Assembly (NCBI GenBank): GCA_037975125.1
Contig: CM075853.1
Location: 40,013,113 to 40,077,112 of the forward strand
DNA: 64,000 nucleotides
Direction of reading: 5' to 3'
Source: Latrodectus hesperus
Lineage: Eukaryota > Arthropoda > Arachnida > Araneae > Theridiidae
Of this stretch, positions 1 to 10,709 are shown piece by piece. The translations under genes were made by a program, and so were the position numbers. Each line of letters starts with the position of its first letter. Positions within the stretch are counted from its first letter, which is position 1. The notes under the pieces are model-generated. The model ran no database searches, was not told the origin of the DNA, and saw only the letters and a program-made list of their open reading frames with translations.

Positions 1-1101
1 GTTTAAAGCTCCATCTATACAGCAGTTAAAGCTTTGAAATTTTAAATTTTTTATATCTTATAAATGATAATATCTATAAACTATTAAGATTATAAAAAAA
101 GTAAAAATTCCTGTACATTTCTAAAAGCAAAGAAGAAATTATAAGTATATTTATTTTAAAACTTAAAAGTTGAGTATTTAATGCAACGTTAATAATTATT
201 GTATTGTCATAATTATTTTCAGAAGTACAAGAAACGATAATGTATTTACTTATTTTTTTTCATTTGTAATCTATGCTCTTTTAGAAATTATATTATTTTA
301 AATACATGAAAATAAATTATGACAGAATTCTGAAATTAATAACAATGCAGATATATTACCAAAGGCTTATTTTTAACTCAACTTTTTATTCAAATATTTT
401 TTGATATACTTTTATTATAATTGATAGAAAAAAAAATAGATTTCTCTTAAAAGGAAGAGACTAATACCAATTCAACTGCCATCATCTAAGTTTAAATCTT
501 TTTTAATCAATGAAAACTACTTGAAGTCATTGATTATTTCCAAATTGTTTTGATATTCTAAAAGTTTTTCACATTTATGTAATACAAAAATAACATGACG
601 CACACATAAACTCATACAGCTTTAGTTTAATAATATTTTAATTAATTTTGATCAATGAAAAAGCTAAAATATTTTTGTATAAGAATTCAACAGTACAGAA
701 TATATCAGCTATTTCCTTCAAATGTTTGTGTTGCTTAACAAAAATATAATTAATACTATTAAATTTAAATTTTAAAATGCTTACCATTTGCGAAATTTTT
801 AAATAAAATAGAATTTTACTAAATGGAAAAATTATCAGCTATATTTTTCTCATTTATTACAGATTCAGAATATCTAAATTAAAAATTGAGACTCCATTTG
901 ATCAATTTTAAAAATAGACATTATACTTTTCAATAAAAGATTTTTTTGGTGGAAAGCGAGGTATACTACAATGAATAAACTTTTGTGAAGTATAAATTCC
1001 CAAATAAATAGATAATCCACAATCGATTTCTATGTTTTCAAAACTTAAATGTGCAAATTAATACACATATATTTCATAACCACTTTCTATTTTTTAAACA
1101 G
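1..1101 (+). other. Intron of the ETS factor gene, upstream side
   Basis: This is AT-rich sequence before the first visible ETS exon. It ends in a good acceptor (pyrimidine-rich tract, then AAACAG at 1096-1101). I see no exon, RNA gene or recognisable repeat in it. The earlier exons of the ETS gene must lie left of the window. Confidence 0.6.
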
Positions 1102-1210
1102 GTAGCTAGACGATGGGGAATACAAAAGAATAGACCTGCTATGAATTACGACAAACTGAGCAGATCTCTTAGATACTATTACGAGAAAGGAATCATGCAG
1201 AAAGTGGCAG
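1102..1210 (+). CDS. PEA3-subfamily ETS transcription factor (ETV1/4/5-like), penultimate exon
   Basis: This exon encodes the C-terminal half of an ETS DNA-binding domain, starting [16 protein letters not shown] and continuing through the recognition helix [19 protein letters not shown]. The two arginines of [10 protein letters not shown] are the family's base-contacting residues. The wording matches the PEA3 group (vertebrate ETV1/ETV4/ETV5, fly Ets96B) better than other ETS groups, and the exon borders match the vertebrate ones. It begins in phase 0 after AACAG and ends G|GTGATT, phase 1. It joins exon 5454-5755 to give GERYVYRF. ETS proteins are nuclear sequence-specific activators, and PEA3 members act downstream of FGF/MAPK signalling. 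The start codon, acidic activation region and first half of the ETS domain lie outside the window. Confidence 0.93.
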
Positions 1211-3479
1211 GTGATTATGCTATATATATTAAAAAGATCATAATTTTGAATGCTATATACCATTTAAAATAATGTAAACATATGATGTTTTAAATATGCA
1301 TTGTAAACGTGAAAGAAAAGTGACTTATCTTAAATAAAAGTAATGTTCTTATTTAGAAATTCAGAAAATTTTAAACCTATTATGTATTTACTATGTCTTA
1401 AATAATTCTGATTAGTAGACATCTATCGTTTTTGAAGTAAATATATTCCCGGAAATCTCTATCTAAAAAAGTCTTTTTACTGAAATAGTAATCCTGGTAG
1501 GTGGGTAACTTTATTTTCTTGTTGAAAAATAAAGTATATATAGGCTTTTAATTTTCTTAAAAATATGTCATTATATTTTACGAAGCTAAAAAACTCTTTT
1601 TATCCTCGTTTTATAAGATAAAAAAACTCTTTTTACCTTATAAAAAAAGAAGCCTCGCTTAACAATTTTATTATAATGTGTTAAAGTCAAAAAATAATTT
1701 CTAATATTATTTGGGTTTCAAAAATATCCGCAAATGTTTATTTTAATAACTAATTCTCATATTCATTTAAATTAAATTAATCTGATAAGATTAAGCATTT
1801 ATCATGTGTTTTATAATGTTCATATAATTTCTTTATTTGATTTAGTATTTTACCCCCTCTGTTATATGTGACTCTCTTTGTTTGAATTTTAGTTTATTTG
1901 TTTTGAGATGATATATATGAATATCAATTTCGTCAATCAGTTTTCATTTTCACAAGTATTATTACGAGAGAGAATTGCTGTTTTTTTTATTGTTTTTGGA
2001 CTTCCAAAACTCTACTGTCTTACTTATTTTGATGCTGAAAAACAGAATTTAGGTTATGTGGTTACAGATGTGTATATGGTTAACTATGGTTACTGACATA
2101 AAATCGTTTAAATTAATACGTAAGTTTTCAACAAAGAGTATATTATAATCTTATGGAAACTGTTCAAGGCAGTTCTTAGACACTGTAGTTGGAAAATAAC
2201 TTGACAAGTACATATTCTAAGAGTTAAACTTTAGATTTCTCTTACACAATTTTCTTACGATCCCACAAAACTTCCTTCCTCTTTTATTGTACTAACAAAG
2301 GTATTTATACGTTTTTTTTATAAGATTACATTTCTTAAATGTCATTTTCATTAATTAAGAAGATTCAAAGCTATATGAAAAGACTGCATCAAAACTTCAC
2401 AAGTCTTGTTAAAAATTTGTGATCCTAAAACTCAATCGATTTTGTTTTTTAAAGTCTATCAATGTAGTTTGGACACGTATTTAGAAACCTTAAATGTTTT
2501 TCTCACGTTTTCTATGTTGATAGTTTAAAATTAAACTGATTTCAGATTATCAGATTTAAGTAACTCATCTTCTATAATTTGGATTTCAATTTAACTCTAA
2601 TGTGTGTCATGTAGTTCAGGTTCCTCCGGAAAATTAGTTTGAAATCTCATTAAGACTAGAAAATAACGTATTATAGCTAAAACTATTTAAAAGTTATCAA
2701 AAATGTTTAAAAATTATAATGAAAAATCTGATTAACTTGGGAAACTGCATTTTGGGGTTAAAACAATTTTTTGGTAACATTCCTTGTTTTTACGTAAAAG
2801 AAGGATTCAAGTCCGTATATAAATATCTTTAAATATAATTTTTATCTGCGATTAAAAAATATTTTTTTGCACCAGGAAGTGGACGATATGCCAATGAGCA
2901 AATCATAGCGTAAAAAAGAGTGCAATTATAAATCCCTAAATAGCCATTTTTAAAATAGATGATATAGATCATTCCAAGGTCAACCAAAAGTATGAGCTTT
3001 GGGTAAAATTCTCCTTAACAAAGGTATGCATCCTCTAACAATTGGTAATATAAAAATACTGAAATATATCTTCATTTTTCATTTATGTTTTTAATTGTAA
3101 TGCAAGTAAATATATACTAATCTCATATTCATTTAAATGGTATGGTATACGAACTGAAGATTTGTAAGTGGTTGATACAGGATTGCAGCAGTCTTTATAC
3201 AGTGAAACAACAAATTTTTCAAATTTCTCACACGTCGCAATATTGTGTGGTCTCATGGCTAGTTTTATTTTAAGTCCTTACTCCTCAAAGTAGTCACACT
3301 GGACGATTGGTTAAATTTAATACCACAGATGAATAATACAATAAACTCCTATTATTCTGCATTTATAGCAAAAAAAGAAAAGCTCAATTGGCTTCTAAAT
3401 TCTTATTCAGTAATATATGTAAAGATTACGATTAGAATTATCTCTGAAGTAATACGAGTTAGCTCTGACATTATCCTGT

Positions 3480-3790
3480 AACAGTCCCATGAATCCCTGT
3501 GAAGTAATTAGTAGTAAAGCTTCGCGTTCTTCGGGCCGGGCAAAGTCGATTTCCCCTTTAATTTCTTCAGTGGGTCTATGAAATTGAGTACCAAATATGC
3601 TTGGGAACTAAACACAAGGGATTTCCCGTTAAGCTGACCATTTAACTGGGACATATGCTTCACATCCCAAGACTTTCGATAATGAAAATTGATACAGGCA
3701 TTATAGACCTTGGCCTCCATGTGGGTTGTCGTGCCACTGAGTTTAGTTGAGCTTGAAACAGTCATATCAATAGCTGCAAATCCTTGTGAC
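3480..3790. repeat. GC-richer patch, probable unclassified dispersed repeat
   Basis: The patch stands out from the AT-rich intron by base composition. On the minus strand it has an 85-codon open frame (3508-3765) with no domain I recognise. Composition and isolation suggest an old dispersed repeat rather than an exon, but no second copy is present in this window, so this is only an inference. Confidence 0.3.
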
Positions 3791-4199
3791 TTTTAAATAT
3801 AGGATTTCAAAAATCGAGTGCATCAGTTACATGTGAGAAATGAATTAGAAATAAGATGTAGGATCATCCACTTTGTCATCTTCATTCGCAATGATGTTGC
3901 TCGCAACAATAAAAATGTGTTTATCTTATATTTCTTTTTTAATAAGTTGACTAAAGTATATCGACATTTATGTAGACACAAAATTTTAATCTTTTGTTTT
4001 GTTTCTGCAGCTTTGCCTTTCATTTAATTTTTGTTCCACTCTTTGCTCTGATTTTAAATTTTTTTTCTTAATTTATTATTTTTTTATTGAAAGATTCTAC
4101 ATATAATTTACGTATTATATAAAGTATCACTCTTGCTTTATAGAAGCAGAATTATCAATCAAAATATATTTTATTCCTGATAATTTAATTTATTAGATA

Positions 4200-5377
4200 C
4201 GAGAGTTACTCTGAAATTTTTGAGATACGCGCAGACGAGAATTTACAAAATAAAAATAACGGTTTGATTTTAAAGTACAAAGTATTTTAACATAAAAGAC
4301 GATTTTTACTGACTTACTTCAACTTGTTTAGCGTGGAATAAATTTTAAACAGAAGAGAAAATAAAGTTGACGCGAGAACATTTTCGCGCTATGATTTTCT
4401 ACGATTTCAAAGCAGGATTAAATCAAGAAGAATGCATTCAACGGTTGCAAGTAGCATTTGGTGATGAATTTCCAGCTCGTGCTACTGTATTCTGATGGTT
4501 TAGAGAATTTAGAAGAGGTTGCAATTTTCTTCAGGATGAAGATCACACAGACAGACCGCCGTCTGCAGTAATCCCGGATAATGTGTCTGCCATACGAAAA
4601 ATATTAATGGATGATAATCGCTGTAGGAAAAAGTAGTTTGCCGTTGGGTTCCTCATAATCTAACTGAGCATTAAAAAGAGGAGCGTGTCAGAATCAGTAA
4701 AGAAACTCTTAATATGCTGAATGATGGTGGCCACCGCATCATTTCTAAAATTGTAACAGGTGATGAAACGTACATACCGTTTTTTGACGTTCCAACACGT
4801 CAAGAAAGCAATGTATGGGTCTTTGCAGATGATCCCACGCCGACAATGGTGAAAAAACAACGCGCACTGAAAAAAGTGATGTATGCCGTTTTCTTCAGAA
4901 GTACGGGATTGGTTAAAGCCATCAAGTTGGAAGGACAGAAGACAGTAACAGCAAACTGGTATACCACTAAATGTCTTCCAGAAATTCTACAAGAACTGAA
5001 TGTTAGGGGACTAATACTTCACCATGACAATGCTTCTTCATATTCAGCCGGATTAACAGTTGAGTTTCTTAAACAAAAACAAATTAAAGTGATCGAACAT
5101 TCACCTGATCTAGCTATGTGCGACTTTTGGTTATTCTTTAATCTAAAAAAGAACTTACGTGGACGTCGTTTTCATTCAGAAGAAGAGATTGATGTAGCTA
5201 TAAATGCATTTTTTTCATCTATTCGAAGAAATGAATGGCTTGAGGCATTTAATCTGTGGAAAATTCGTCTACAAAAGTGCACTGATGCTGGAGGAGACTA
5301 CTTTGAACACACCTAAAATTTTGTAAGTATAACTTTAAAAACCTAGTTGTATCTCAAAAATTTCAGAGTGACCCTCG
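4200..5377 (+). mobile_element. mariner-family DNA transposon, dead copy
   Basis: The element is 1178 bp, flanked by TA on both sides (4198-4199 and 5378-5379). Its terminal inverted repeats are about 29 bp with two mismatches: left 4200-4228 starts CGAGAGTTACTCTGAAATTT, and the right end reads CGAGGGTCACTCTGAAATTT on the minus strand. It carries one transposase pseudogene. It was inserted into the last intron of the ETS gene, in sense orientation. The intact ends and TA duplication suggest a fairly recent arrival compared with the other transposon relics here. Confidence 0.95.
4349..5316 (+). pseudogene. mariner transposase pseudogene
   Basis: Homology to mariner transposases starts near 4349, where the expected start codon is ACA, and runs as REHFRAMIFYDFK with the helix-turn-helix region behind it. 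An in-frame TGA at 4493-4495 replaces the residue before WFREFRRG. After MDDNR (about 4621) roughly 28 codons of the linker are missing, and a TAA interrupts the PHNLTEH region. The catalytic half (4714-5316) is open: first Asp in VTGDETYI, second in LHHDNAS, third in MCDFWLF. Only 31 residues separate the second and third Asp, not 34, because the PPY of the usual PPYSPDLA stretch has been lost (9 bp). It ends GGDYFEHT, as intact copies do. The protein cannot be functional. Confidence 0.92.
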
Positions 5378-5453
5378 TATAAGCTCCAAAATTACATTTT
5401 ACTAAAAGCTATCATTATTCAAGTTGTTTCTTTTCCTATTTATTTTTCGCTAG

Positions 5454-5755
5454 GTGAAAGGTATGTCTACAGATTCGTATCCGATCCAGAAACGCTATTC
5501 TCAGTCAATATTAAAGAACCAAACATGGACAGAATAGAGAGTGAATATAATCTGCGATCAAATTCTATACACAGAAAAGCTTATGACTCCGAAATGAGCC
5601 ATTTCTATAGTCATAATGGCCATTTTTCAAGAACGTCAAGGGCTTCAGAACAAAATTACCAGCCTCTAACGTGTCTCCAAGATCTTACGTCGCGGCCCAA
5701 CACAAGAGACAGTCGCTGTGTGGTTCACAACACAATGGACAGTTGCGTATTTTAA
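5454..5755 (+). CDS. PEA3-subfamily ETS transcription factor, terminal coding exon
   Basis: After the acceptor TTCGCTAG the exon completes the ETS domain with GERYVYRFVSDPETLFS, matching GERYVYKFVCDPEALFS of vertebrate PEA3 proteins. It continues for about 80 residues of a polar, Ser/Arg/Asn-rich tail and ends at TAA 5753-5755. The tail has no motif I recognise, and PEA3-family tails are poorly conserved outside vertebrates. Phase agrees with exon 1102-1210 (G|GT). The downstream polyadenylation signal fits the end of a transcription unit. Confidence 0.92.
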
Positions 5756-5857
5756 AAGACACAACATCTCATTCACAAATTTAGCAATCATAAGTAGTCA
5801 TTCAAAGGTAATTTTCAGGAAATACTAAAGAAATTTAAATTGTATAAATTAAATTGA

Positions 5858-5863
5858 AATAAA
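5858..5863 (+). terminator. Polyadenylation signal candidate for the ETS gene
   Basis: An AATAAA lies about 100 bp after the ETS stop codon. In such AT-rich DNA the hexamer is common, so the assignment rests on position. Confidence 0.45.
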
Positions 5864-8126
5864 CTATATATTCTTCCCCCAAATGATTTTTAACATTCTT
5901 TATAACAATTTATTGATTTTTAACAATTCATAAGCATATAAATAATCTTTTTTATTTTATTCTTCATTATTTGTTGTTTATTCATATATTTTTAATAAAT
6001 CGAGCAATTAGAAAATTTTTAGAACATAAGCTTTACAACTTTTTTCAGTAGCATATACTATTTTGATTTAATAATTAGATTTGATCAATTGTTCATTACC
6101 TATGTTCAACAGCAATCAACTGTAAACATCAAACATATCTTGACCTGTTTGTAAGATAAAATATTTAATTGTAATAAATTGGAAAAACGTAAAGATATTT
6201 TGTAAATAAAAATTAACAAATTTATTGGGATAAGATATTTAAATTGTAAAAATTAAGAACAAATAAACACATAAAGTAAGTGAGGAAAAATAATTATTTT
6301 CTCAAACTAACGCTAATGTTTTATTATCGATTAAGAGTTATTAATCTATGTTATGTTTTCCATAATTTATATTCCGAATAAAATAATAACCTATATATAT
6401 TAATGTAGTTCTTTTGAACTTCAGCATTTTTAATTTCATTAACAATATCTGTGGATTACAAAAATTTACTCTTTAAAAATGTAACTTGTGTTCATACTTA
6501 TATTGTCATTTCATGTTGTAAATAATAAATATTAAAAAGCAAACATGGGTTTGATAAATGTGTTATAACTGATTCTATTTATTTTTCATGTAAAATTTAA
6601 ACGAAATTTGTAAATTTCTTGCTGTATCAGCTCAAGTTATTTGGCAACATATTTTTTTGTAATGCAATAAAGCCGTGATCTTCTACTCAAAACGTTTTTC
6701 ATCAAGAAATAAAATAGCTCTATATGTTCTTCAGTAACTCTTAATATTTTAAGAACATATTTTTTTCACTGAAAAATGTGATGCTCAAATATCAATATTT
6801 TTTAAAAATATCAATTCACGTTTACATTATAATGAGTAAAGATTAAAAAATGAGTTGACGCGAATTGATTATAACATGAGTTGACCATTCTATGAGTTGA
6901 TTTGTCTGTTCAATAATATAAAAAAATAAATACATTATGTTATGTTAAGATTTTATGAATTGTATTAAATGTTAAATACTTTAAATTTTAGAATTTATTT
7001 TGTCCATAAGCGAACGGACTTAAAACTATTTTAAATTAAAATTAATTTAGACATTAATGCGTCATAAATTTCAATGTTAATTAAATTAGTCAATAATGTA
7101 TCATAAGTGAAAGTCAAAAACAGGAAAATAAGTGATAAAATGACATTATTATTTAAAAATGAAATTATTTTTTATGACTTTGTCATGATTTATATAACTT
7201 ATGATCTTTTGATATTTTCAAATATTTTTATCAAAAATGAAAGAAAAAGAATGTTTCTACAAATATAAATATTTAAGACATAATTTTGCCATACATAACT
7301 AATTTAATATTTATAACTAAATTAATAAAAACATATTAATCAAAAATAATAAAAATACTGGCTTATTTTAAAGATTAAAATTGATGTGTAATTAGCAATA
7401 TTTTGTACATTTTATTTTATGAAATAAAAATTTAAATTTTATGAACACTAGAAACTGTCAACAATTTAAAGACAAAATTTAAACTTAAAGAAATTATGAG
7501 TTTTTTAAGGATTTTCTTAAATGCAAAATATATAATAATGAAATGTTAACTATGCATTGTTAATAAATAAATGTTAATTAGATATTTTAAAGTGTAATAA
7601 GAGGAAATATCCATTTTAGCTACTGTGATTGTAACTTTATTCTGGAACTGCAGAATGTTAAAATTATTAAACAGTAATTTTTAATTTTAAATTTTTAAAA
7701 ATTATAGTTTCCCTGAGATTTTAACAGAAAAAATTATATCAATATGAGTTCCCCATACGTACACTTTTGTATAATTCAATATTTTCCGAAAAAATAATAA
7801 ATAAAATAAAAAAAGACACAGTTTATTTATTTTCCTCTATAAAAGGTTGGAATTTTTTTATATGAATTCTCATTTTTTCTTATAAATCAAATAAATGTTA
7901 TTATTTTACAGGCGATATTCAAATTGAAAATAAAATCAGTTTTTAAAAGTTTTCAAAGTAACTTTATTTAAGATTATGTATAGGTAATTTTTTTAATACT
8001 CTTCATTAATGAAAAAGTTCATTTTTAATTAGATTTTTGAAATTAAAAACAACTTTTCATTCAAAATAACAATCTTAATTACCAAAAAAAATCAATCAAA
8101 TTAACCTGCAACAAAATTAATCAGTA

Positions 8127-8169
8127 TTTCAAACATGAAAAATAAGTTCATTATTGTTCATGTTTGAAA
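8127..8169. repeat. Inverted repeat, perfect 13-bp arms
   Basis: The arms TTTCAAACATGAA (8127-8139) and its exact complement (8157-8169) are separated by 17 nt. It is the first of three hairpin-forming repeats within 500 bp. Confidence 0.8.
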
Positions 8170-8451
8170 AGCTGACACTTTCATTCTGAAAATTTTTTTC
8201 ATTCGTAATTACGAAGTTTTAAAATAAGTACCGGGAAAAAATTACATTATATATTGAATTACATTTTTCAATTTCCTTTCAGAGCATAACACTCATTCAA
8301 ATAAATGCAGAAATATGTACATTCTACTTGTTTTAAGTGCATCACATGCTTTCTAAACATGATAAATATCTACTAAACATGTCTGATAGCATATCAGATT
8401 TAGATAAACAACGAGTTTTGACAACAGCTCATTGAAAAGCTTATTTATTAC

Positions 8452-8477
8452 CACAGGATATTATTAAGTATCCTGTG
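8452..8477. repeat. Inverted repeat, perfect 9-bp arms
   Basis: CACAGGATA and TATCCTGTG flank an 8-nt loop. Confidence 0.75.
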
Positions 8478-8575
8478 ATATCACTAGGGAGTAATTGCAT
8501 GGAATGAACTACCAACATCCCATTATATTAGTAAGATATTGATAACAATCTAGGATATACTTCATACACACTGTG

Positions 8576-8621
8576 CAGAAAATTAACATTAATATACATC
8601 CACATTAGTGTTAATTTTCTG
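8576..8621. repeat. Inverted repeat, 18-bp arms
   Basis: Arms 8576-8593 and 8604-8621 pair over 18 bp with a single T/C difference (a G-U wobble in RNA). The loop is 10 nt. It could be a small MITE remnant or a transcribed hairpin; no target duplication is obvious. Confidence 0.8.
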
Positions 8622-9605
8622 TTATATTTTACACGTGAAAAAGCAGTAATGTTACAGAAGCATTGTAATTTATAATGAGACATTTTACTTTAAAAGCAAA
8701 GAAAAATATATCTATATAATTTCATAGTACTAAATATAACTAATTATATTTAATAATATAAATTATTTAGTGATTTGTGGAATGACTTTATAACTTTTCT
8801 TAATATTAATTACCTTAATTCTGTGTTTGTATAAAAATAATTAAAATATATATATATAATAAAATTGTTCATTTGTAGTAATCAACTATTTCTTATCTGA
8901 CTTATTTCTCATAAAAAGTTCTCAAAATTTTAGTATGTATATTTTATAGATAAAATAATTATTGTTTTTGAAATTATACTTTTATGAACAAAATAATAAT
9001 AATATAATAGTAGATACCAAACAAAAGTATGAATAAATGCAACAGCCGAAACATTTATTTTAAAACAATATTAGGAGCCTTTAGGTCATTATAAGTAATA
9101 TAAACAATAATAGGAATTTTAATTTATTATACAAATTTTATATTTGATTAATTCCATTTAAAATTTTTTCATCCAAAAAAAATCACGAAAAAGACATCAA
9201 TCTTAAAACAAAAATCATTGGCTTTAAAATATTCATATGAATATTAAAATATAAATACGTCTTTCTGACAACTTGTAGAATTTCTTTTGACTAAAAAAAA
9301 ATGCTTTCCGTAAATCAAAAGGATTTAAGCAAGATTTAAGCAGATTTTAATTAATAAAATAAAAAGAGATATTCAGTATTAGAATATTAAGGAAAATTAA
9401 TGTTCTGATACAGTAATCTTTATTTGCAGCTAATTACTGAAGAAACATAAATACTCGAAATTAGAATCTTGTACATTTTTTGATATAATATTCTACTACA
9501 TTTAATATATCTTCACTTAAAAACAAACCATATAAAAATTAAATAAAATTGAATATTTGAAAATCAAATTTCTCACTTCTAAAGTCGCCCATTACAATTG
9601 AATTG

Positions 9606-10709
9606 TCATTTTGTTTTTAAATTTTCTACTAGGACAGAGTAAGTAAAAACCGATCCTATTGTGGCCACAATGAATCTTCTTGTCACGAAAACAACCTTCC
9701 AGGCTGTAAAGTAAGAGGGTCTTGAACAGATTTCAAAAAAGTGTTGCTGACGTATAGTCATCTTATCCCGTCCATTGTGGAGAAGATAACCAACTTTAGC
9801 AAACACTTCATCGCACTTTTCCGACATCATGGACGCTGATGAAGACATCGCAAAAAAGTTCAGAAAACTAGACAGAAATAAACACCAAACTGAAATCTGC
9901 GCTTCGAGGAAAGGGTACTCGTCAGGATTCATGATTATTGTAACCATGAAGTACATTGTGGTTGCACTGTAAAGAGAAGACATAAACATCAATAGCGACA
10001 AGTTTGCATCGGTGTCAGCTATCAGCTTTTTTATCAAAACATAAGATTGCAGAAGTGTGTTGTCATCAATCATTTTTCGCGATGTTACTGAGGTAAGCAC
10101 ATGTTGAACCAAATTTGTCAAATGACAGCCCACTAGAGTATAGAATACGGAAAATATATTCAGAGGTAATAATACATAGAAGAAAAAGGATATTAAATAG
10201 ATGATGGTTAGTATCACTCTAAGACAAGTGGGATAAAACTGGAAATTGAAAAACATTAGTCCCAAGCCACCGGTGTATAGAACATGAAAGGTGCATAATG
10301 TAATAGTAATCTTCAAGCCTATACTGATAATAATCCAAAGGTAAATCCATGTTCTTATACGGCTATTGCTTGAAGCATTCATATTTTCGGAAAAATTCAT
10401 GATTTTGGTAGATGTACTTTCTATTCTCTCAAATTGAAACAACATGATCCATTTGTGGAGAAGAGCTACACATGTAAGAGCACAGTTAGCTCTTCCCATT
10501 GAACTTCCATTTAATGTGAAAAAGAAGGAAATGGTAATAATTAAATTGAATATAGTAATTAAAAAATTCAGCAATAATAAACACCAGCTGATCCGCTTCT
10601 CTTTTCTAGAGACTTCAAAATTTAAAATTCTTCCCACAGCACACAAACGAAAATATTTTAAAATAAACTGATAGAAATGAATCATATTTAGATCTGGACG
10701 AATTTTCAT
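9606..10709 (-). CDS. Gustatory receptor-like chemoreceptor (7tm_7 family)
   Basis: This is a single-exon frame of 367 residues, a usual length for arthropod gustatory receptors. Seven hydrophobic segments lie at about residues 42-66, 73-92, 121-145, 164-188, 237-260, 271-293 and 337-362. The final segment ends GSVFTYSVLVENL, and its TY matches the TYxxxxxQF signature of the insect family, although the usual QF is NL here. A loop of about 45 polar residues precedes segment 5. These receptors are membrane ligand-gated cation channels with an intracellular N-terminus, used for taste and other chemosensing. The start chosen is the first Met of the open frame; Met9 is an alternative. It is alone here with no receptor cluster around it. 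The ligand is unknown. An intronless or derived 7TM membrane protein of another kind is less likely. Confidence 0.75.
   Translation of the reverse strand: MKIRPDLNMIHFYQFILKYFRLCAVGRILNFEVSRKEKRISWCLLLLNFLITIFNLIITISFFFTLNGSSMGRANCALTCVALLHKWIMLFQFERIESTSTKIMNFSENMNASSNSRIRTWIYLWIIISIGLKITITLCTFHVLYTGGLGLMFFNFQFYPTCLRVILTIIYLISFFFYVLLPLNIFSVFYTLVGCHLTNLVQHVLTSVTSRKMIDDNTLLQSYVLIKKLIADTDANLSLLMFMSSLYSATTMYFMVTIIMNPDEYPFLEAQISVWCLFLSSFLNFFAMSSSASMMSEKCDEVFAKVGYLLHNGRDKMTIRQQHFFEICSRPSYFTAWKVVFVTRRFIVATIGSVFTYSVLVENLKTK

Larger units (their letters stand above)
1211..5453 (+). other. Last intron of the ETS factor gene
   Basis: This GT-AG intron (donor GTGATT, acceptor TTCGCTAG) is 4.2 kb long. 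It holds a mariner copy in the same orientation as the gene (4200-5377) and a GC-richer patch at about 3480-3790. The rest is AT-rich with no further exon that I can support. A short imperfect duplication of the motif AAAAAACTCTTTTTA lies near 1585-1640. Confidence 0.85.
5864..9605. other. Intergenic AT-rich region
   Basis: There is no supportable gene between the ETS 3' end and the gustatory receptor. It contains a cluster of inverted repeats at 8127-8621 and a perfect 18-bp palindrome at 9228-9245. A possible minus-strand AATAAA for the receptor is at 9419-9424. Confidence 0.6.

Noticed and set aside
3508..3765. 85-codon minus frame in the ETS intron as a gene
   Set aside because: It has no recognisable domain, no partner exons and a composition typical of a dispersed repeat.
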